A stretch of 34,462 nt of DNA from a virus: IMG/VR virus record IMGVR_UViG_3300017708_000052, positions 1-34,462 of that record; one strand, 5' to 3'. The notes below the pieces were generated by a model. The model saw nothing but the letters and a program-made list of their open reading frames with translations, had not been told where the DNA came from and searched no databases. The translations under genes were made by a program, and so were the position numbers. Of the stretch, positions 29,028 to 34,462 are shown one piece after another (the stretch's first letter is position 1; the number at the start of each line of letters is the position of its first letter).

Positions 29028-32000
29028 ATGGCTGAGTTTTTATCAGAAACTACATATAGCAACACAAGTGATTTACAAAAAGCACAGAACGCTCAAGCAG
29101 CTTTAGATGAAATACAGACTGAAAGATTTTATAATACTTTAAGAAGTTATTATTCTTATAGAAATAATGACCCAAGTTTTCAAAATAAAAATGCTGCTGA
29201 TTTGTTAGAGTATTTTTATGAAGACAGGTCTTGGAGAAACAACAACACTATCTCTATGGGTTTTGATTTAGCATCTGTTTCGAATGAAACTAATCCTGAA
29301 AGGATAAAAGAATTTTCTTATATTCAACAAACTTATTCTTCTTTACCTTCTTTTTGGGATGACCCTAATAGAAGTTTTGGTGGATGGTTAATTGACAACG
29401 GTGGTGCTATGTTAGCTGACCCTGTTAATTTAGTAGGTGTTGGTGTTGGTGGTCAAGTTGCTAAACAAAGTTTTAGACTAGGTTTAAAAGAGTTATTAAA
29501 AGGAAAAATGGCTCAAGAAATTAATAAAGCTGCTATAGAAGAAATGGCTAAACAAGCAACAAAAGAATCTATAGGTCAAGCTGTAAAAAAAGGTGCATTG
29601 TATGAAGGTTATTTTGGTGCTATTACAAATGGTGCTCAAGATATAATATTACAAAACACAGCTATAAAAGCTGATATACAAAACGAATTAGATTTAAAAC
29701 AAACCGCTTTAAGTACAGCTGCGGGTTTCGGTTTAGGTACTGTTTTTGGTGGTGCTTTTTCTGCCGGCGCTTTTAAACTAACAAATAGAAATTTAAAAAA
29801 CACTGCTGTTAAACAATTAGTTGACATACATGAATATGGACAAAGTAATATTACAGGCAGACAGCTATTTAAAGATTTAAGTATACCTAAAACAAAAGCA
29901 GAATTATATCAAAACCAACCTAAAAAAACTAAAAAACAAATTGAAGCTGAACAAGAATTAAACAAAGATACCTTTAATAATAGATTTTTAAACTTTAAAC
30001 CTGAGCGTATAACAGGTGAAGACAAACCTTCTAAACTTCCAATAAACCTTACACGATACAAGCCCGGTTCTTATAGACAACTTATTAAACAGAGAGCTAA
30101 ATTATTAAAAAACAAAGTTGATAGTGGTGAAGTAGTTTCATTAGATGAAATGGTTGAGATAGCAGGAAAAAGAGCTATAGAAATGGGTGGTGACCCAAAG
30201 AAAATTAGAAAAGAACTTAAACGAATGGCAAATGACCCTAAGACAAAAGAACAGTTTACTTATAGGGTTATTGCAGGAGATTTGCTTGCAAAAGACAGTG
30301 CTGAACTTGTTAATAAATCTAATGAATATTCAAGAATAGATTTAACACCTACAAGAAGAAAAGAAATTGAAAAACAATTTGATGAAATGCTTGTAGGATT
30401 AGATGAGTTAATTCAAATAAATTCTGACTTAGGAACAGCAGCAGCTAGAAGTACGACTGCCGGTAGAATTGTAAAAGACAAAGCACGTATTGCTGAATTA
30501 ATTGCTAGACCTGAAGACCCTAAAATGGCTAAATTAAAAACTGGTAATAAAGAAAAATTTATAGAAGCTATTGGTAAATTAGATGATGACGAGCAAGTTA
30601 TCTTAGCGTTACAAGATGCTAAAAAAACAAACAAGTGGGATTTAGCTGCTGAGTATGTCAACAATAATTTACTATCTTCACCTGATACACATGAACTTAA
30701 TTTAATATCTGGTTTAATACAATCTCAATGGAAACCTTTTGTACAACTTTTAAGAGCTGCAAATATGGTTACTACTGATAGACAAAGAGCTTTAGTAATT
30801 GCTAGAGAAGCATTACAAACTTATATTTATCAATACATTTATTTAGGACACGCATTAAAAGCAGCAGGTAAAACACTTATTAAAGGTAGAGCAACTTTAG
30901 ATAGTGCTCAAATGAAATTTGATGCAAACATTAGACAAGGTCAATTACAAAGATTTATAAGTGAATGGGGTAAAACTATTTCAGAACCGATTGCTGAACT
31001 TGGTGCTAGAATTTCTAATGATGCTATCGGAAGTGCCGCAGGTAAAATTGCACAAACACCTTTTGAAGTTGTAGGGTTTGCACAAACTATACCATTAAGA
31101 GTACTTGCAGCAGGTGATGAATTTATGAAAACTATGGCTTTTAAAGCTAGGTTAACTTCTATTATTAATTCAGAAATAATGCAAAACAATCCTGATTATG
31201 GTATTTATTTAAAAGGTAAACTATTTACACAAGATTATAAAGCTAAATTTAAAGAAATAGAAAAAAGGTTTGTAGATGAAAATGGTGTTGCAACTGCAAT
31301 TGGAACTACAGTTGATGAAACTTTAAATTCTCCATTACAGTATGCAAGAGAATTATCTTTTACACAATCAGCTTATTCAACAAATCCTGTCACAGGTGAA
31401 GAAGAAGGTGGTATTACTGGTTGGGTATTAGACCAAACACAAGGTAAGGGAAGAGTGGCTAGAGTTTTAGGATTACACTTTATTAATACACCTTCAAATT
31501 TATTAAGATGGAATTTTCAACATTTACCTGTGTTAGGTAGATACCAATTTCAAATGAGACACATGTTAGCAGAAACAGAAGATTTAGTTGATGGTAAAAT
31601 TAAACACGTTGCTAGAAAAAGTTTTGCAGGAGTTAGCTCAGTAAAATCAGGTTTATCAGCAAGTAAGAAAAACTATTTAAATCCAGAAGCAGCCGCAGAA
31701 GCTAATGCTAGAATACAGTCAGGTTGGTTGTTATGGTCTACAGCTTTTGCTTTAGTTTCAGCAGGTAGGTTTACAGGTGGTGGAAGTAATGATTGGAGAG
31801 AAAATCAAGCTAAAGAAGATTTAGTGGGTTGGAAACCTTATTCTTATGTTACAGCAGATGGAAGATATATTCAATTTAATCGTCTTGACCCTATAATGAC
31901 ACCAATATTTATAATGGCAGATATATTTGAAACTATGGATAAATCAAATGGAGTGTTATCACCACAAGAACAATCTATAATACATGAGTTAGCAATGGGA

Positions 32001-32879
32001 ACTGTGTTAGGTATTACAAGAAACTTTACTTCTAAGTTTTATACCAAAAATATTGTTGACACTTATCAAGCATTTTTTGGTGGTGGATTAGCTAGTTCAA
32101 GAAAACCTGAACAAAGAATTGAAGCTTCTCTTGCAAAAGGTGCTTACAAATTTTTACCTTTATCAGGTGGTGTGAGATATGTTGACAGAGTAACAGATGA
32201 ATATGAAAAAGATTTATGGACATTAAGCGATAGGTTACAAAGATATTTTGCAGACAATCCACAAGAAAGAGTTATGCCTAAAAGAAATGTTTGGGGTGAA
32301 AAAGTAAAAACTAAAAGAGCTTGGTTATTTGGTTTAGGTGGAAGAGATGGTGTTATTTCTAGTCCGTTCAGTATGTCCGATTACAGAAATGATGCAACCT
32401 CTAACTTTTTTAAAGACCGAACTGATATTAATTACAGACCACCATCAGCAGTTGCAAAAAGAATTACAGGACAAGATATTGATTTAAAAAGTTTAAGAAA
32501 ATTTGATGGACAAACAGCTTATGATAGATGGATGGAAATAAAATCTGAAATTAAAATTACACCAACCGGTCAAATAAGTAAAACTAAAGGTGTATCAATA
32601 AAACAATTTGTAGAAGACCAGATTAAAAACAAAAATAGCAGTCTTAATTTAAACATTCCAAACCCTGAAAATACTAATGGAATAGTTAATGGTATTGATT
32701 TACAACAAAAATACATAAACAGCATAATAACTACTGTTGAAAGTGTTGCATATAATTTAATGGCTGAAGAGTTTCCACAATTAGCAACAATAGAGGAAGA
32801 AGAAATGTCTATTCTTAAAGATGCTTATAAAGACTTAAAAAAGAAAAAGAAATCAGCAATAACTATACTAACTGAATAA
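29028..32879 (+). CDS. internal virion protein gp16-like
   Basis: The 1283-residue protein (T7 gp16: 1318) is the largest core protein, ejected to form the inner-membrane part of the DNA channel. Hydrophobic segments at about residues 122-145 (GGAMLADPVNLVGVGVGG) and 230-250 (STAAGFGLGTVFGGAFSAGAF) fit membrane insertion. The C-terminal half carries FINTPSNLLRWNFQHLPVLGRYQFQMR and SYVTADGRYIQFNRLDPIMTP, which recur in this family. The N-terminal lytic transglycosylase of T7 gp16 is not apparent. The TAA stop (32877-32879) is the start of the fibre promoter. Confidence 0.92.
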   Translation: MAEFLSETTYSNTSDLQKAQNAQAALDEIQTERFYNTLRSYYSYRNNDPSFQNKNAADLLEYFYEDRSWRNNNTISMGFDLASVSNETNPERIKEFSYIQQTYSSLPSFWDDPNRSFGGWLIDNGGAMLADPVNLVGVGVGGQVAKQSFRLGLKELLKGKMAQEINKAAIEEMAKQATKESIGQAVKKGALYEGYFGAITNGAQDIILQNTAIKADIQNELDLKQTALSTAAGFGLGTVFGGAFSAGAFKLTNRNLKNTAVKQLVDIHEYGQSNITGRQLFKDLSIPKTKAELYQNQPKKTKKQIEAEQELNKDTFNNRFLNFKPERITGEDKPSKLPINLTRYKPGSYRQLIKQRAKLLKNKVDSGEVVSLDEMVEIAGKRAIEMGGDPKKIRKELKRMANDPKTKEQFTYRVIAGDLLAKDSAELVNKSNEYSRIDLTPTRRKEIEKQFDEMLVGLDELIQINSDLGTAAARSTTAGRIVKDKARIAELIARPEDPKMAKLKTGNKEKFIEAIGKLDDDEQVILALQDAKKTNKWDLAAEYVNNNLLSSPDTHELNLISGLIQSQWKPFVQLLRAANMVTTDRQRALVIAREALQTYIYQYIYLGHALKAAGKTLIKGRATLDSAQMKFDANIRQGQLQRFISEWGKTISEPIAELGARISNDAIGSAAGKIAQTPFEVVGFAQTIPLRVLAAGDEFMKTMAFKARLTSIINSEIMQNNPDYGIYLKGKLFTQDYKAKFKEIEKRFVDENGVATAIGTTVDETLNSPLQYARELSFTQSAYSTNPVTGEEEGGITGWVLDQTQGKGRVARVLGLHFINTPSNLLRWNFQHLPVLGRYQFQMRHMLAETEDLVDGKIKHVARKSFAGVSSVKSGLSASKKNYLNPEAAAEANARIQSGWLLWSTAFALVSAGRFTGGGSNDWRENQAKEDLVGWKPYSYVTADGRYIQFNRLDPIMTPIFIMADIFETMDKSNGVLSPQEQSIIHELAMGTVLGITRNFTSKFYTKNIVDTYQAFFGGGLASSRKPEQRIEASLAKGAYKFLPLSGGVRYVDRVTDEYEKDLWTLSDRLQRYFADNPQERVMPKRNVWGEKVKTKRAWLFGLGGRDGVISSPFSMSDYRNDATSNFFKDRTDINYRPPSAVAKRITGQDIDLKSLRKFDGQTAYDRWMEIKSEIKITPTGQISKTKGVSIKQFVEDQIKNKNSSLNLNIPNPENTNGIVNGIDLQQKYINSIITTVESVAYNLMAEEFPQLATIEEEEMSILKDAYKDLKKKKKSAITILTE

Positions 32880-32905
32880 AGTACCCCTTTTAGAAGAGAT
32901 AAACA
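32877..32905 (+). promoter_or_regulatory. phage RNA polymerase promoter upstream of tail fibre
   Basis: TAAAGTACCC (32877-32886), CTTTT, then AGAAGAGATAAACA, nearly the same as the copy at 18458. The TAA is the stop of the gp16-like gene. It gives the fibre and downstream lysis and packaging genes their own transcript. Confidence 0.7.
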
Positions 32906-32911
32906 CAAATT

Positions 32912-34462
32912 ATGGCAAATTCATTCGTAAGATACACCGGAAACGGTACAACTACTACATACGCTATACCTTTTAGTTATAGAGATACAGCTGATTTATC
33001 TGCTACAGTAGCAGGTGTAAACATAACAGCATATTCTTTAGATGCAGCAGGCACTAATCTTACGTTTACTACAGCACCGGCTAATGGCTCTGCTATTGAA
33101 ATAAGAAGAACTACATCTCAAACTACTAAACTTGTAGACTATGTATCAGGTTCAGTACTGACTGAAAATGACCTAGATACAGACAGTGACCAAGCTTTCT
33201 TCATGTCACAAGAAGCAATTGATAATGCTAGTGATGTAATTTCTTTAGATAATGCAGATTTTCAATATGACGTAGGTAATAAAAGATTAAAAAATGTATC
33301 AGACCCCACAGCAGCCCAAGATGCTGTAACTAAAAATTATTTAGAAAACACTTGGTTATCACCAACCAACAAAACAGCTTTAACTACAGTAAACGCTAAC
33401 ATAGCAAATATTAACGCTGTAAATAGTAACGCTTCTAATATTAATTCAGCAGTATCTAACGCTACAAATATCAATACAGTAGCTACTAACATTGGTTCAG
33501 TAAATACTGTTGCAACAGATATTTCTAAAGTTATTGCAGTAGCTAACGATTTAGCAGAAGCAGTTTCAGAAGTAGAAACTGTAGCAGATGACCTTAATGA
33601 GGCTACATCAGAGATAGACACAGTTGCCACTTCAATTACAAATGTAGATACAGTTGGTACAAATATAGCCAACGTAAATACAGTAGCAGGAATAAATTCT
33701 GATGTAACAACAGTTGCAGGAATATCATCAGACATTACTACGGTAAGAGGTATAAATTTAGCAGTAAGTAATGTTTCAAATATTTCTAGTGATGTATCTG
33801 CTGTTAACAATAACAGTGCTAACATTAATACTGTTGCAGGTAACAATTCTAATATTTCAACAGTTGCAGGTATATCTGGTAATGTTACTACAGTAGCAGG
33901 AATTTCATCAGATGTAACTTCGGTTGCTAATGACGCAACAGATATTGGAACAGTTGCAGGAATTAGTTCTGATGTAACATCAGTTGCAGGTATCTCAAGT
34001 GTAGTATCAGCAGTAAATTCTAATTCATCAAATATTAATGCAGTTAATTCTAACTCAGTAAACATCAACACAGTTGCAGGAAACAATACAAATATTAATA
34101 CAGTAGCAGGTGTATCTTCAGACGTAACAACAGTTGCAGGTATATCTAGTGACGTACAAGCAGTAGAAAATATTGCTTCAAATGTGACTACAGTTGCAGG
34201 TATGTCTACTGCAATTAATACAGCAAATTCAAATTCATCAAATATCAATACAGTAGCAGGAGCAATTACCAATGTTAATAATGTGGGTGGCTCTATTGCT
34301 TCAGTAAATACTGCAGCATCAAATTTAACTTCAATAAATAGTTTTGCAAATACTTATCTTGGTGCATCAAGTTCAGCTCCAACGCAAGACCCAGATGGTT
34401 CTGCATTAGATTTAGGAGATTTATATTTTGATACAGGTTCGAACCAATTAAAAGTTTACTCA
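32912..34462 (+). CDS. tail fibre protein, 3' end outside window (gp17-like)
   Basis: The frame is open from ATG 32912 to the window end (517 codons), so the C-terminal host-binding part is missing. The start NSFVRYTGNGTTTTYAIPFSYRD and the following PANGSAIEIRRTTS, LTENDLDTDSDQAFFMSQEAIDNA and VSDPTAAQDAVTKNYL are the T7-type fibre attachment domain (about residues 1-145). From about residue 165 to 470 runs a repeat region built on units such as NINTVAG, ISSDVTTVAG and NSNSSNINAV. This should form an extended trimeric shaft. After it comes SSAPTQDPDGSALDLGDLYFDT, a common junction to the distal domain. Confidence 0.93.
   Translation, partial: MANSFVRYTGNGTTTTYAIPFSYRDTADLSATVAGVNITAYSLDAAGTNLTFTTAPANGSAIEIRRTTSQTTKLVDYVSGSVLTENDLDTDSDQAFFMSQEAIDNASDVISLDNADFQYDVGNKRLKNVSDPTAAQDAVTKNYLENTWLSPTNKTALTTVNANIANINAVNSNASNINSAVSNATNINTVATNIGSVNTVATDISKVIAVANDLAEAVSEVETVADDLNEATSEIDTVATSITNVDTVGTNIANVNTVAGINSDVTTVAGISSDITTVRGINLAVSNVSNISSDVSAVNNNSANINTVAGNNSNISTVAGISGNVTTVAGISSDVTSVANDATDIGTVAGISSDVTSVAGISSVVSAVNSNSSNINAVNSNSVNINTVAGNNTNINTVAGVSSDVTTVAGISSDVQAVENIASNVTTVAGMSTAINTANSNSSNINTVAGAITNVNNVGGSIASVNTAASNLTSINSFANTYLGASSSAPTQDPDGSALDLGDLYFDTGSNQLKVYS
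33400..34320 (+). repeat. degenerate coding repeats in fibre shaft
   Basis: The DNA encoding the fibre shaft repeats ACAGTTGCAGG-type units with periods that are multiples of three, encoding NTVAG or TTVAG followed by ISSDV, NNSNI and variants. The repeats are imperfect. Their similarity could allow recombination that changes shaft length. Confidence 0.8.

Noticed and set aside
33337-34272. 311-codon open frame opposite the tail fibre
   Set aside because: It arises from the repeat DNA of the fibre; the product is a monotonous Ala/Thr/Val repeat and the + strand frame is clearly the gene.
33400-34320. CRISPR-like array in the spaced repeats
   Set aside because: The repeats are in-frame protein repeats of the tail fibre and are imperfect, without uniform spacers.
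1-34462. Integrase, diversity-generating retroelement or transposon
   Set aside because: No tyrosine or serine integrase, reverse transcriptase or transposase motif was seen in any frame examined.

Overview
The window is most of a T7-like podovirus genome (Autographivirales-type gene order). It is AT-rich, with nearly all genes on the + strand. The RNR genes, the low GC and the small basic proteins resemble marine phages of AT-rich hosts such as SAR11-type alphaproteobacteria. The host cannot be read from the sequence, and no integrase or tRNA gene was seen. The window starts inside a holin-like gene and ends inside the tail-fibre gene, so it looks like a genome opened between fibre and lysis genes, with the natural ends probably in the gene-free stretch at 2977-3853.

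Layout. 1-2976: lysis and packaging (holin-like protein, small membrane protein, small basic protein, TerS, TerL, GH24 lysozyme). 2977-3853: non-coding, with repeats, two phage promoters in inverted orientation and a structured leader. 3854-6214: eight small early genes of unknown function. 6272-8719: T7-type RNA polymerase. 8755-15441: DNA metabolism (SSB, endonuclease I, amidase, primase-helicase, DNA polymerase, a nuclease-like protein, 5'-3' exonuclease, DUF3310 protein). 15438-18460: class I ribonucleotide reductase with two mini-genes between the subunits. 18488-34462: virion genes in T7 order (gp7.3-like, portal, scaffold, three mini-genes, capsid, tail tubes A and B, gp13- to gp16-like internal proteins, tail fibre).

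The striking feature is in the early region. Four complete hammerhead ribozymes sit in gene junctions at 3789-3844 (type III), 4329-4394 (type I), 4803-4872 (type II) and 5571-5655 (type I). Each has CUGAUGA, GAAA, a GUA or GUC cleavage site and three helices, and each is followed by a similar A/C-rich leader, a Shine-Dalgarno sequence and an ATG. All three circular permutations of the motif occur within 1.9 kb. The inferred role is to cut the polycistronic early transcript into defined mRNAs, the job RNase III does in T7. Two type I copies carry the stop codon of the upstream gene inside stem I. The type III copy overlaps a perfect 8-bp hairpin that excludes its stem III. The type I copy at 4329 is followed by a short hairpin that competes for stem I.

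A repeated promoter-like element (TAARGTNCCC, five variable bases, AGA) precedes the early region, the RNA polymerase, SSB, the structural operon and the tail fibre. It is the likely target of the phage RNA polymerase and resembles SP6 promoters at its initiation end. Three copies use the upstream gene's TAA stop as their first bases.
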